Assembly (NCBI GenBank): GCA_049323835.1
Contig: JBMOOJ010000104.1
Coordinates: forward strand, 10,922-74,921
Source: SG-bin9 sp049323835
GTDB taxonomy: Bacteria > Pseudomonadota > Alphaproteobacteria > Rhizobiales > Xanthobacteraceae
Direction of reading: 5' to 3'
DNA: 64,000 bases
Positions within the stretch are counted from its first letter, which is position 1. Every line of letters begins with the position of its first letter. The position numbers were made by a program, and so were the translations under genes. The notes under the pieces are model-generated. The model saw only the letters and a program-made list of their open reading frames with translations, ran no database searches and was not told where the DNA came from. Positions 28,854-37,940 of this stretch are shown here, piece after piece.

Positions 28854-29612
28854 TCATGCGCCGAGATAGGCCGCAACGACATCCGGGTGCGACTGCACCT
28901 CGGCCGGCTGCCCCATCGCCAGCACCTTGCCGTAGTTCAGCGCGATCACGCGATCGGACACCCGGCTGACCAGCGACATGTCGTGCTCGACCATCAGAAC
29001 GGTGATGCCGAGCTCGCTCTTCATGTCGCGAATCCAGAACGACATGTCGGTCGTCTCCTCCACGTTCAGTCCGGATGACGGCTCGTCGAGCAGGATCAGC
29101 TTCGGCTCGGTGCAAAGCGCCCGCGCCAGCTCGACCACCTTGCGGACGCCGTAAGGCAGACCCGAGATCACGCGATCGCGATACGGTTCGAGATCGAGAA
29201 ACTCGATCACCTGCTCGACCTTGTGACGGTGCATCTTCTCGTCACGCCGCACGCTCGGCATGAACAGCACTTCCTGCCAGAGGCTCGACGTGCAGTGGCG
29301 ATGGCGGCCGACCAGCAGGTTGTTCAGCACCGACGCATTCTCGAACAGCTCGATGTTCTGGAAGGTGCGCGCGATGCCGAGCTTGGCGATGTCATAGGGC
29401 GCATCGTTGGTGATGTCGCGATCCTCGAAGTACAGTTTGCCCGTGGTGGGATTGTAGAGCCGCGAAATCAGGTTGAAGATCGAGCTCTTGCCGGCGCCGT
29501 TCGGGCCGATGATCGACAGGATCTCGCCTTTCTCGATCGCAAAGCTCACGGAATCGACGGCCTTCAGGCCGCCGAAGTGCAGCGACAGGTTCTCGGCGCG
29601 AAAGTAGCTCAT
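28854..29612 (-). CDS. livG: Branched-chain-type ABC transporter ATPase LivG
   Basis: A 252-residue ATPase. Walker A is GPNGAGKSSIFNLIS, then IARTFQNIELF, a LivG insertion with HRHCTSSLWQEVLF, Walker B LILLDEPSSGL, and VEHDMSLV. The signature is LPYGVRKVVELARAL, as in liv ATPases linked to acyl-CoA ligases. The start overlaps the livM stop by 4 bp. Confidence 0.92.
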   Translation of the reverse strand: MSYFRAENLSLHFGGLKAVDSVSFAIEKGEILSIIGPNGAGKSSIFNLISRLYNPTTGKLYFEDRDITNDAPYDIAKLGIARTFQNIELFENASVLNNLLVGRHRHCTSSLWQEVLFMPSVRRDEKMHRHKVEQVIEFLDLEPYRDRVISGLPYGVRKVVELARALCTEPKLILLDEPSSGLNVEETTDMSFWIRDMKSELGITVLMVEHDMSLVSRVSDRVIALNYGKVLAMGQPAEVQSHPDVVAAYLGA

Positions 29613-30760
29613 CGATTTCGCTCCGACTTCATGTAGATCTTCTGCCGTTTGAAAGTGGCGCGCTTGTAGAGCGGGAACAGTTGGAAGAAGAGCTTGATCT
29701 TCAGCCAGCGCCCGTAGAGGCCGAGCGGTTCGAACAGGATGAACGCCATGATGATGAAGCCGTAGATCGCGCCTTTCAGGCCGTTGGCGGACGCAATTGC
29801 GGACACAGTCCTCTCGATCTCCGCCGCTTTCGCGGCACCCGCACCGAACAGCATCGAGAAGTTTGCGATCGCGCCCGGGATATCGTCCTTCAAGAACGTC
29901 AGGAACGGATCGATCATCACGACGAAGATCGCGCCGAGCACAGCGCCATGCAGGCTGAATGCGCCGCCGATCAGAATCACCATGATGAATTCGATCGACA
30001 GCGCCAGCGTGAACATCTCCGGCGATATGAACGACAGCTTGTGCGCATAGAGACATCCGGCAAGGCCGGTGATCGCCGCACTGATCGCAAATGACTTCAC
30101 CTTGTAGAGGGCGACGTTGATGCCCATGCTCTTCGCGGCCGTCTCGCTGTCGCGGATGGCGACAAAGGCGCGGCCGGTCGGCGAGCGCATCAGGTTGATT
30201 GCACCGAGAATGATCAGCAGCAATACACCCATGCACAGATAGTAGAAGGTCGGACTGTCGCGCGGGATCGTCGTGCCGAGCATCTCGATGGTCTTGACGC
30301 GCAAGCCTTCGTTGCCGTGGGTGACGCTTTCCCAGCGCGCTAGGATTTCCTCGACGATGAAGGCAAAGGAAATAGTAGCGATGACGAGATAGATGCCCTG
30401 CAGGCGCAGGGCCGGAAAGCCGACCATCGCGCCGATCAGGCCGGTCAGAAGCCCCGCCGTCAGGAAATAGACAGGAAACGGCACACCATGCTTCTGCAAG
30501 TAGGCCGTGGTGTAGGCGCCGATCGCCAGAAACGCCGCATGGCCGAGCGAAGCCTGCCCGGTGAAGCCGGTCAGGATCAGCAGCGCGACACCGACGATGG
30601 CGTAGATCGCGACGAACACGAGCTGGCTGACGAGATAGCTCGAGAGCACGAATGGCGCGATCACAAGCAGCGCCAGAAGCGTGCCGTAGGTCCACACGTA
30701 GCCCGCATGCGGAAAAAGCTTGATGTCGTCTTCGTAGTCGGTCTTGAAGAGAAACTTCAT
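29609..30760 (-). CDS. livM: Branched-chain-type ABC transporter permease LivM
   Basis: A 383-residue permease, longer than the LivM at 15136 because of an N-terminal cytoplasmic stretch (MKFLFKTDYEDDIKLFPHAG). TGFTGQASLGHAAFLAIGAY is the hallmark, and GGAFSLHGAVLGAIFV the coupling region. The Met at 30760 is taken as start; upstream codons to 30802 overlap the end of livH. Confidence 0.92.
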   Translation of the reverse strand: MKFLFKTDYEDDIKLFPHAGYVWTYGTLLALLVIAPFVLSSYLVSQLVFVAIYAIVGVALLILTGFTGQASLGHAAFLAIGAYTTAYLQKHGVPFPVYFLTAGLLTGLIGAMVGFPALRLQGIYLVIATISFAFIVEEILARWESVTHGNEGLRVKTIEMLGTTIPRDSPTFYYLCMGVLLLIILGAINLMRSPTGRAFVAIRDSETAAKSMGINVALYKVKSFAISAAITGLAGCLYAHKLSFISPEMFTLALSIEFIMVILIGGAFSLHGAVLGAIFVVMIDPFLTFLKDDIPGAIANFSMLFGAGAAKAAEIERTVSAIASANGLKGAIYGFIIMAFILFEPLGLYGRWLKIKLFFQLFPLYKRATFKRQKIYMKSERNR

Positions 30761-30773
30761 TGGACGCTTCCCC

Positions 30774-31649
30774 TCAGACTTTCTTGCGAACGTGCAGGCC
30801 AAAGATGCCTTCGGGCTTCAGCAGCAGCACGGCCAGCAGCACGAGATAGGGAGCGACATCCTTCCAGCCCTGAGGCAGGTAGAAGCCGGCCATGCTTTCG
30901 ATCACGCCGATCAGCACGCCGCCAACGACAGCTCCGGGGATCGATCCGAATCCGCCCAGCACGGCCGCCGGAAACGCCTTCAGTCCCAGCACCAGGCCGA
31001 CGTTCGAATGGATGAAGGTGATCGGCGCGAGCAGAACGCCGGCGCAGGTCGCAACCGCAGCCGAGATCGCCCAGACGATCGCCACGACGCGCTTGACCGG
31101 AATGCCCATGTAATAGGCAGCGAGCATGTTTTCCGACGTCGCCCGCATCGCCGTGCCGAGCGTGGTCTTGTTGAAGAACAGATAGAGCAGCAGGCACAGC
31201 AGCAGCGTCGCCGCGATCACCGAGAGTTTGTCATGCGCGAGCACGAGGCCGCCGAGCCGCAGCACGCCCTGCGAGAACGGCGTCTCGATCTTGAGGTCGT
31301 CGGTACCCCAGATCATGCCGGCGACGGAGCGCAAGAAGAAGCCGAGGCCGATCGTCGCCATGACGATGGTGAACTGCGGATAGCCGAGGATCGGCCGCAC
31401 GATCAGCCGCTCGGCAACCATGCCGCACGCAGCCATCGCGATCACCGCGCCGAGAAATCCGAGCCAGTAGTTGAAGCCGAGGATGCCGATGAAGGTGAAG
31501 GCGAAGAAGCCGCCCAGCATCATCAGGTCGCCCTGGGCGAAGTTGACAACTTCCGTTGCCTTGTAAATCAGCACGAAGCCGAGAGCGATCAGGCCATAGA
31601 CGCACCCAAGCGCAATTCCGCTCACTAGCTGCTGAACGAAGTCCAGCAT
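30774..31649 (-). CDS. livH: Branched-chain-type ABC transporter permease LivH
   Basis: A 291-residue permease and first gene of the operon. VSGIALGCVYGLIALGFVLI, then YKATEVVNFAQGDLMMLGGF (the LivH signature), and LGGFGSIPGAVVGGVLIG. A strong GGGGGAGGG lies about 9 bases before the ATG at 31649. The open frame upstream to 31775 crosses the promoter region and was excluded. Confidence 0.92.
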   Translation of the reverse strand: MLDFVQQLVSGIALGCVYGLIALGFVLIYKATEVVNFAQGDLMMLGGFFAFTFIGILGFNYWLGFLGAVIAMAACGMVAERLIVRPILGYPQFTIVMATIGLGFFLRSVAGMIWGTDDLKIETPFSQGVLRLGGLVLAHDKLSVIAATLLLCLLLYLFFNKTTLGTAMRATSENMLAAYYMGIPVKRVVAIVWAISAAVATCAGVLLAPITFIHSNVGLVLGLKAFPAAVLGGFGSIPGAVVGGVLIGVIESMAGFYLPQGWKDVAPYLVLLAVLLLKPEGIFGLHVRKKV

Positions 31650-32259
31650 CGCGATCGTCCCTCCCCCTGTCGCACAGCGATTTTTATCGTCTTGTGCGTG
31701 CAGCAACCGCGTCTTGTTTTTGTTTTTACGTTCGTGGACGAACGCAGCGTCGCTCGAAGCATAGTGCCAAATCACGACGGCAAGTCAACACGATGCGGAC
31801 TGCCCCGCAGCTTCATCAGATGAAATGCGTGCACGAGAAAATCTCGTTGGCGCACGATATGCCAAGCATCATTTCATGTGCTGGTGTGCTCCGCGATCAT
31901 CGTGCGCAGCATGTGTATGCTCATGTTGCAGTCATCCCCGGCAGCGATGCTGCGACAGCACGTCGCTGGACGACGCAAACCCGCAGCAGCCCGCGACCAT
32001 GTCCGGCGGTCACGGCAAGGAGATTGCGAGTGTTGGCAATTGACTTCGTATCGCAATGTAGCGCGCAGCATTTGCTGCTGCGTTGCAACATGGTGTCATG
32101 GCACCACAATTTAATTTGAGCGATTCCAAATTCCTTGCCGGGACTTCTGAAGCGGCTCATTCTTTGCCCGCCCCGCGCGCCGACCCGGTGGGCGCCGGAC
32201 GCAGTCTCGATGGTCCAAATCGTCGCCGTAAGTGACGCCAGCACCGGAGGGGAAGAAGC
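31650..32259. other. Long divergent intergenic region (liv operon / ior operon)
   Basis: A 610-bp stretch with no convincing gene; small frames on both strands lack Shine-Dalgarno sites and domain logic. It contains the palindrome at 31728-31745 and a T/A-rich run (31681-31729) next to livH, and a small stem CGCAGCA / TGCTGCG near 32065-32084. It must carry both promoters. Confidence 0.6.
31728..31745. promoter_or_regulatory. Palindromic operator candidate upstream of livH
   Basis: ACGTTCGT-GG-ACGAACGC is an 18-bp palindrome with one mismatch, about 79 bp upstream of the livH start and flanked by A/T-rich DNA. Size and symmetry suit a TetR- or MarR-type repressor. No regulator gene is adjacent. 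Confidence 0.5.
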
Positions 32260-32748
32260 ATGCCCAACCTCAATATCAATGGGCGGAATGTGTCCGTCGA
32301 CGCAGCGGGAGATACGCCGCTGCTGTGGGTCATCCGCGAACAACTGCAAATGACGGGAACGAAGTTCGGCTGCGGTGCAGGTCTCTGCGGCGCGTGCACG
32401 GTTCATGTCAACGGCGAAGCCGTGCGCTCGTGCCAGACGCTGGTGAGCGAGGTCGGCAACAAGAAGATCACGACCATCGAGGGGCTCAGCACCAAGGGCG
32501 ATCATCCGCTGCAGAAGGCATGGATCGCGGAACAGGTGCCGCAATGCGGCTACTGCCAGTCCGGCCAGATCATGCAGGCTGCTTCCCTGCTCGCGAAAAA
32601 CAACAACCCCACCAAGGAGGAAGTCATCGAGCACATGGACGGCAATCTCTGCCGTTGCATGACTTATTCCCGCATCCAGAAGGCCGTGATGCGCGCCGCC
32701 GCCGATATGCGCACGGCCGCCACCGCCAGCGATCGGAGGAACACATGA
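32260..32748 (+). CDS. iorA: Isoquinoline 1-oxidoreductase-like alpha subunit, [2Fe-2S] protein
   Basis: A 162-residue electron-transfer subunit of a xanthine-oxidase-family molybdenum hydroxylase. Two [2Fe-2S] sets are visible: FGCGAGLCGACTVHVNG with a following Cys (RSC), and QCGYCQSGQI with NLCRCMTY. GGAGGGGAAG precedes the ATG. It overlaps iorB by 4 bp (ATGA). It passes electrons from the Mo centre of the large subunit. The substrate, an N-heterocycle or aldehyde, is not determined by sequence. Confidence 0.9.
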   Translation: MPNLNINGRNVSVDAAGDTPLLWVIREQLQMTGTKFGCGAGLCGACTVHVNGEAVRSCQTLVSEVGNKKITTIEGLSTKGDHPLQKAWIAEQVPQCGYCQSGQIMQAASLLAKNNNPTKEEVIEHMDGNLCRCMTYSRIQKAVMRAAADMRTAATASDRRNT

Positions 32749-35036
32749 CCAAGCATGTGAAACCCGCCGCTCCCGAAGCAACCGACCTCTCCCGCCGCTC
32801 GTTCCTCGTCGGCTCCGCCGCCACCGGCCTCGCGCTCGGCTATGCCGGCGTCCCCGGTTTGCTCGGCGCCGATCAGGCTCTCGCCGCGCCCGGCAATTTC
32901 GAACCGAGCGTCTGGTACGGCATCGCGCCGAACGGTCTCGTCACCGTGACCTGCGGCAAGGCCGACATGGGCCAGCATATCGCCTCCACCATGGCGCAGA
33001 TCGTCGCTGAAGAACTCGGCGCCGACTGGAAGGACATGCGTGTCGTGCTCGCGTCCAACGACCCGAAGTTCAATGATCCGGTGCTCGGTGCGCAGATCAC
33101 CGGCGGCTCGTGGTCGACAATGATGAACTTCGATGCGATGAGCCGCGCCGGCGCCGCCGGACGCATCGCCCTCACCGAGACGGCTGCCGGCATCATGGGC
33201 GTGCCTGCATCCGAACTCGTGGTGCGCGATTCCAAGATCACGCACCCGAAGTCGAAGAAGTCCATGTCGTTCGCCGACGTCGTCAAGAGCGGCAAGATCA
33301 AGAAGGCCTTCACGCCGGACGAATTGAAGGCGATCAAGCTGAAGACGCCGAACCAGTACACGCTGATCGGCCAATCGGTGCCGCAACTCGACATCCCGCC
33401 GAAGGTCAACGGCACCGCCAAGTACGGCATCGATAACTTCGTGCCGGGTATGGTTTACGGCAAGCTCGTGCTGCCGCCGGTGCGCTACGGCGCAAAGGTG
33501 ACGGCTGTCGACGAGTCGGCCGCGAAGAAAGTCCCGGGCTTCATCAAGGCCGTCGTGGTCGAGGACAAGACCGGCACCACCACCGGCTGGGTCGTCGCCG
33601 TCGCCAGCACGTATCAGGCGGCGAAGAAGGCCGCCGACGCCCTGAAGGTGACGTGGGACAAGGGGCCGAACGCGAAGGTGACGAGCGAATCCCTGCTCGC
33701 GGAATCGAAGCGCATCCAGGCGCTCAACGATTCCGGCCTCTACTTCGTCAAGACCGGCGACGCGGCCGCAGCACTCGGCACCGCCGCCAAGGTGATGGAG
33801 GCGGAGTACACCACCAGCATCAACATTCACGCGCCGATGGAGCCGATGAATGCGACCGCCGAGAAGAAGGGTGACATCTGGCACCTTTATTCCGGCAATC
33901 AGTTTGCGACCCGCACAGGTGCGATCGCGGCCGCCGCCGTCGGCGTCGACCCGAAGTACGTGGTGATGCATCAGATGTGGCTTGGCGGCGGCTTCGGCCG
34001 GCGTCTCGACGGCGACATGATGATCCCCGCCATCGTCGCCGCGAATGCGGTCGGCAAGCCGGTCAAGGTCATCTACTCGCGCGAAGACGACATGACCATG
34101 GACTTCTCGCGCCCCCTGACCTTCCAGAAGATCAAGGCGGGGCTGGATGCGGACGGCAAGCTCGTCGCCATGGAGCATGACGTGGTCGGCGCATGGCCGA
34201 CGAAGCGCTGGGGAATTCCCGAATTCCTCACGCCGTCGGTCGACAAAAAGGGCGGCCTCGACGGCTTCACCGTCAACGGCGCGGATCACTTCTACACCGT
34301 GCCGAACCACAGTGTCCGCGCCATCCTCAATGAAATGGCGCAGAACGCGACACCATCCGGCCAGCTCCGCTCGGTCGCGCCGGGCTGGACGTTCTGGGCG
34401 GTCGAAAGCATGCTCGACGAGCTCGCGCACTCCGTCGGCAGGGACCCCGCGCAGTTCCGCATCAGTATGCTGGACGGCAAGGGAGAGAATGCCGGCGGCG
34501 CCGAGCGGCTGCGCAATACGCTCCTCGCCGCGATGGGACTGTCGGGCTACGGCTCGAAGAAGCTACCGAAGGGCGAAGGCATGGGCGTCGCGTGCGTCTC
34601 CTCGCAGGAGCGCAAGACCGCAAGCTGGACGGCGTGCGTCGCGCACGTCGGCGTCGACGGCTCGGGCAACGTCAGCGTCAAGAAACTGACGATCGCCACC
34701 GACGTCGGCACGCAGGTGCATCCCGACAACATCCGCGCTCAGGTTGAAGGCGCGGCGCTGTGGGGACTGTCGCTGGCACTGTACGAGAAGGCCACCATGA
34801 AGGATGGCGCGATCGAACAGACCAACTTCGACAGCTACACGCCTCTGCGGATGAGCCAGGTGCCGGAAGTGGCGATCAGCGTCATCGCCAACGGCGAAGG
34901 CCCGACCGGAGTCGGCGAACCGGCGGTGACGGTGGTGGCGCCGGCGATCGGCAACGCCATCTTCAACGCGGTCGGCGCGCGCGTTCGTGCGTTGCCGATC
35001 ACGGCGGAAGCCGTGAAGGCCGGCATGAAGGCGTAA
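32745..35036 (+). CDS. iorB: Isoquinoline 1-oxidoreductase-like beta subunit, molybdenum-binding
   Basis: A 763-residue catalytic subunit. The N-terminus carries a twin-arginine signal (DLSRRSFLVGSAATGLALGY), indicating export to the periplasm as in other IorB-type proteins. Mo-pterin motifs GGGFGRRLDGD and GVGEPAVTVVAPAIGNAIF include the catalytic Glu of the GxGE motif. CGGAGGA lies just before the ATG at 32745. The frame is open upstream through iorA, which is a shadow. No cytochrome c subunit is adjacent, so the electron acceptor is elsewhere. Confidence 0.9.
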   Translation: MTKHVKPAAPEATDLSRRSFLVGSAATGLALGYAGVPGLLGADQALAAPGNFEPSVWYGIAPNGLVTVTCGKADMGQHIASTMAQIVAEELGADWKDMRVVLASNDPKFNDPVLGAQITGGSWSTMMNFDAMSRAGAAGRIALTETAAGIMGVPASELVVRDSKITHPKSKKSMSFADVVKSGKIKKAFTPDELKAIKLKTPNQYTLIGQSVPQLDIPPKVNGTAKYGIDNFVPGMVYGKLVLPPVRYGAKVTAVDESAAKKVPGFIKAVVVEDKTGTTTGWVVAVASTYQAAKKAADALKVTWDKGPNAKVTSESLLAESKRIQALNDSGLYFVKTGDAAAALGTAAKVMEAEYTTSINIHAPMEPMNATAEKKGDIWHLYSGNQFATRTGAIAAAAVGVDPKYVVMHQMWLGGGFGRRLDGDMMIPAIVAANAVGKPVKVIYSREDDMTMDFSRPLTFQKIKAGLDADGKLVAMEHDVVGAWPTKRWGIPEFLTPSVDKKGGLDGFTVNGADHFYTVPNHSVRAILNEMAQNATPSGQLRSVAPGWTFWAVESMLDELAHSVGRDPAQFRISMLDGKGENAGGAERLRNTLLAAMGLSGYGSKKLPKGEGMGVACVSSQERKTASWTACVAHVGVDGSGNVSVKKLTIATDVGTQVHPDNIRAQVEGAALWGLSLALYEKATMKDGAIEQTNFDSYTPLRMSQVPEVAISVIANGEGPTGVGEPAVTVVAPAIGNAIFNAVGARVRALPITAEAVKAGMKA

Positions 35037-35054
35037 CGCTGGACGTAACAAACG

Positions 35055-35088
35055 CCGCCGGGATCATCATTCGCGGTGCTCCCGGCGG
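35055..35088 (+). terminator. Terminator after iorB
   Basis: A 9-bp stem (35055-35063 with 35080-35088, CCGCCGGGA / TCCCGGCGG) followed by GTTTTTGTTT, 18 bp after the iorB stop. Confidence 0.7.
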
Positions 35089-35155
35089 GTTTTTGTTTGC
35101 GTCGTGCACGCAGCTACCCTTATCTGGTTCGCACCAACAACAAGAAGAAATCGCG

Positions 35156-37063
35156 ATGCTGGATACGACGAACGCCAAATCCTCTCCCGACCAGCTTCGC
35201 GCCGGTCTCGACGCCGCCGATCCGGCGACGCTCATGCTCGTGCTGGTGCATCTCACCGGCGAACGCGAATGGCTGGAGCGCGCGCGTCCGCACCTGCGTG
35301 GACCGATGAGCTATCAGGAGTTCATGCCGCAGGAACTGCGCCGCGCGATCCGCGACCGGCTTTACGGGGTTCTCTCGCAAGGCGGCCCCTTCGCAGCCGA
35401 ACCCGACGACGCGCTGCTGCGCGAGATGATGTCGGTCGCGGCCGGCGAGCCGATGAGCGAAGACTACATTGCGATGATGCGCGAGGACCTGACCCTCGAC
35501 ACCCTCGACTCCCGCGCCATGAAGTGGCGCAACGAACCGGGCCGCGACGCAAAGCAGGCTTGCGACGTACTGATCATCGGCGCCGGCATGTCCGGCATCT
35601 ATGCCGGCATTCAACTTCAGCAGGCCGGCATTCCGTTTCGCATCTTCGAGAAGAACGAGGCGGTCGGCGGCACCTGGTTCGAAAACACCTATCCCGGCTG
35701 TGGCGTCGACACGCCGAACCACTTCTACTCGTTCGCGTTCGAACCGAACCATGAATGGTCGCACTTCTTCGCCAAACGCAAGGAGCTGTGGAGCTACTTC
35801 GAGCGCGTAGCCGACAAATATGACCTGCGCAAGCACATCGCTTTCCGCACCGAAGTCATCGAGGCCGCCTTCGATGAGGCAGCGGCGCGCTGGCATGTCA
35901 CCGTGCGGAATCCGGACGGCAGCATCGCGACGCATACCGCGCGCATCCTCGTGTCCGCCGCCGGCATCCTCAACCGGCCACGCCTGCCGGACATTCCCGG
36001 ACGCGACAGCTTCAAGGGTCCGGCATTCCACACCGCCGAATGGAACAAGAGTTTCGACTGGCGCGGCAAGCGTATCGCGCTGATCGGCACCGGCGCGTCA
36101 GGGCATCAGGTCGGCCCGGCGATCCAGCCGGACGTCGCGCGGCTGATGATCTTCCAGCGCTCGCCGCACTGGGCGGTGCCGAACCCGAACTATCACCTCG
36201 GCGTCAGCGACGGAAAGAAGTGGGCGCTCGCCAACATTCCGACCTATCTGCGCTGGTATCGCTTCCAGCTGTTCTGGGGATTCGCCGACGGCCTGCACGC
36301 GGCATTACAGCTCGATCCGAACTGGCCGACGCCGGATCGCTCGCTCAACGAAGTGAACGAGCGGCATCGTATCTTCATGGAACGGCACATCCGCAAGGAA
36401 ATCGGCGACCGGCCCGATCTGCTGGCGAAGGCCATTCCGCCGTATCCGCCCTATGGCAAGCGCATCCTGATCGACAACCACTGGTACCGCATGCTGACGC
36501 GGCCGAACGTCGATCTCATCACCGACAAGATCGCCGCGATCGAACCGAACGGCATCCGCATGGCCGACGGCACGCTATGGGAGGCCGACGCGCTGGTGCT
36601 CGCGACCGGCTTCCTCGCCATGAAGATGCTGCACCCGATGAGGATCATCGGCCGCCAGGGACAAGAAATTCACGATGTCTGGGGCGATGACGATGCCCGC
36701 GCCTATCTCGGCATTACCGTGCCGGATTTCCCGAACTTCTTCATGCTGGTCGGCCCGAACACGGGCCTCGCCCACGGCGGCAACCAGATCTTCATGGCCG
36801 AGTGCCAGGTGAAGCACATGATGCTGGCGCTGCGCGACATGCTGGAGAACGGCCATCGCACGATCGAGCCGAAGCAGGACGTGCACGATCGTTACAACGA
36901 GAAGGTCGACGAACTGCATCGCGGCATGGTGTGGATGCATCCCGGCATGACCAACTGGTATCGCAACCGTCACGGCCGCGTGTTCGCGATCTCGCCGTGG
37001 CGGCTGGTCGAATACTGGCGGATGACGTCGAATTTCGAGCCATCCGACTACGTACTGGGCTAG
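35156..37063 (+). CDS. Baeyer-Villiger monooxygenase, 4-hydroxyacetophenone monooxygenase-like
   Basis: A 635-residue FAD/NADPH monooxygenase. About 135 residues of N-terminal extension precede the FAD motif GAGMSG (142-147), as in HAPMO, followed by GGTWFENTYPG and the NADP motif GTGASG. The BVMO fingerprint reads FKGPAFHTAEWN (286-297): F, G, H and W are kept, but the final P/D is Asn. AAGAAGAAA precedes the ATG at 35156; upstream codons in this frame are iorB shadow. It likely inserts oxygen into aryl or alkyl ketones. Its TAG stop overlaps the convergent gene's stop in a shared CTAG. Confidence 0.87.
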   Translation: MLDTTNAKSSPDQLRAGLDAADPATLMLVLVHLTGEREWLERARPHLRGPMSYQEFMPQELRRAIRDRLYGVLSQGGPFAAEPDDALLREMMSVAAGEPMSEDYIAMMREDLTLDTLDSRAMKWRNEPGRDAKQACDVLIIGAGMSGIYAGIQLQQAGIPFRIFEKNEAVGGTWFENTYPGCGVDTPNHFYSFAFEPNHEWSHFFAKRKELWSYFERVADKYDLRKHIAFRTEVIEAAFDEAAARWHVTVRNPDGSIATHTARILVSAAGILNRPRLPDIPGRDSFKGPAFHTAEWNKSFDWRGKRIALIGTGASGHQVGPAIQPDVARLMIFQRSPHWAVPNPNYHLGVSDGKKWALANIPTYLRWYRFQLFWGFADGLHAALQLDPNWPTPDRSLNEVNERHRIFMERHIRKEIGDRPDLLAKAIPPYPPYGKRILIDNHWYRMLTRPNVDLITDKIAAIEPNGIRMADGTLWEADALVLATGFLAMKMLHPMRIIGRQGQEIHDVWGDDDARAYLGITVPDFPNFFMLVGPNTGLAHGGNQIFMAECQVKHMMLALRDMLENGHRTIEPKQDVHDRYNEKVDELHRGMVWMHPGMTNWYRNRHGRVFAISPWRLVEYWRMTSNFEPSDYVLG

Positions 37064-37485
37064 CGCCCGCCTTCATCAGCAGCGGGTGGCCGCGCGCGGA
37101 GCGAAGCAATCTTCCAGCTGTCCCCTTCCTTGCGGACGGCAAAGACGATCTCTCCTTCGACATCACGCGGCGGCGAGTCCGGCGGAATGCAGACGCCGCT
37201 CATCCGGTAGGTCGCATCGGCCTCGGCCGCCGCGGCGCCGTGCATCGTCACGCGATGAACCAGCGTGGCCGTGATCACCGCCTTGCGATAGCTCGGCTGC
37301 TGCTTCTGCTCGGTATAGAGCCGGATCGCTTCGTCGATTCCATGCGACGTGCGCCCCGTGGCGCTGATGATCTCGATATCATCCGTGAGAAGCGCGCGGT
37401 AAGCCACCGGATCGCGGCTGTTCCAGACAATGCGGCGACGTTCGAGCAGGTCGCGGATCGCCCGCTCTTCCGGAGCGCTCGTCAT
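37060..37485 (-). CDS. SnoaL/NTF2-like small protein
   Basis: A 141-residue protein with a cone-like SnoaL/DUF4440 pattern: AIRDLLERRRIVWNSRDPVA, then YRALLTDDIEIISATG and EIVFAVRKEGDSWKIASLRA at the end. Such proteins are ketosteroid-isomerase-like enzymes or ligand binders; the function here is unknown. The start at 37485 overlaps the stop of the GrlR-like gene by ATGA, so the two are co-translated. Confidence 0.72.
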   Translation of the reverse strand: MTSAPEERAIRDLLERRRIVWNSRDPVAYRALLTDDIEIISATGRTSHGIDEAIRLYTEQKQQPSYRKAVITATLVHRVTMHGAAAAEADATYRMSGVCIPPDSPPRDVEGEIVFAVRKEGDSWKIASLRARPPAADEGGR

Positions 37486-37835
37486 GATTCGTCCGCGACA
37501 AGAATTGTCAGCACCGCATGAAAGCTGATGCTCGCCTTGCCGACCAGCGCGGTGCCGAACACTTTCGCTGTTCCGCTCGCGTAGCTGCCAGAGAAGCCGC
37601 AGCTGACATCGCGGCCGCCGAAAACGAAGTTCGTACCGATCGCCTCCGTATGCTGATGGGTGATCAGCTCGCCGCTCCACTTGCCGGCCTGACAGGTGTA
37701 GGAGCCGGTGTAGTAGAAATAGCTATCGCCGCCGAGGATTGCGCCGTCACGCAGCAAGATCACGCCGGTCGCGCGTCCCCGCGCGCCGTCGCGCATGTCG
37801 ATACTGATCGCGTAAAGGCCGTTCCTGATCGGCAA
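37482..37835 (-). CDS. GrlR-family small protein
   Basis: A 117-residue protein. NGLYAISIDM at the start, GVILLRDGAILGGDSYFYYT then GSYTCQAGKWSGEL, and GTALVGKASISFHAVL at the end fit the beta-rich lipocalin-like GrlR family, named for a negative regulator of type III secretion in enteric pathogens. Free-living alphaproteobacteria carry such proteins without T3SS; no secretion genes are in this window. The role is unknown. Confidence 0.68.
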   Translation of the reverse strand: MPIRNGLYAISIDMRDGARGRATGVILLRDGAILGGDSYFYYTGSYTCQAGKWSGELITHQHTEAIGTNFVFGGRDVSCGFSGSYASGTAKVFGTALVGKASISFHAVLTILVADES

Positions 37836-37940
37836 GGATGGAGCCTGGTTTCATGACGCGGAGCGGTCGAGACTTACCGCAAACGTCCGCGCTCGGTCCA
37901 GAGCGGCCGGCGCGAGGCAGCGGCGCAACGCGCCGGAATG

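Noticed and set aside
25982..28969. A 995-residue open frame on the plus strand
   Set aside because: It is antisense to the acyl-CoA ligase and livF genes with the same shadow composition.
32090..32125. TGGCAC sequence upstream of iorA considered as a sigma-54 promoter
   Set aside because: The -12 element (TTGC at the right spacing) is missing.
32232..32744. An N-terminal extension of iorB through iorA
   Set aside because: iorA is a full [2Fe-2S] protein in another frame, and iorB has its own Shine-Dalgarno and Tat signal at 32745.
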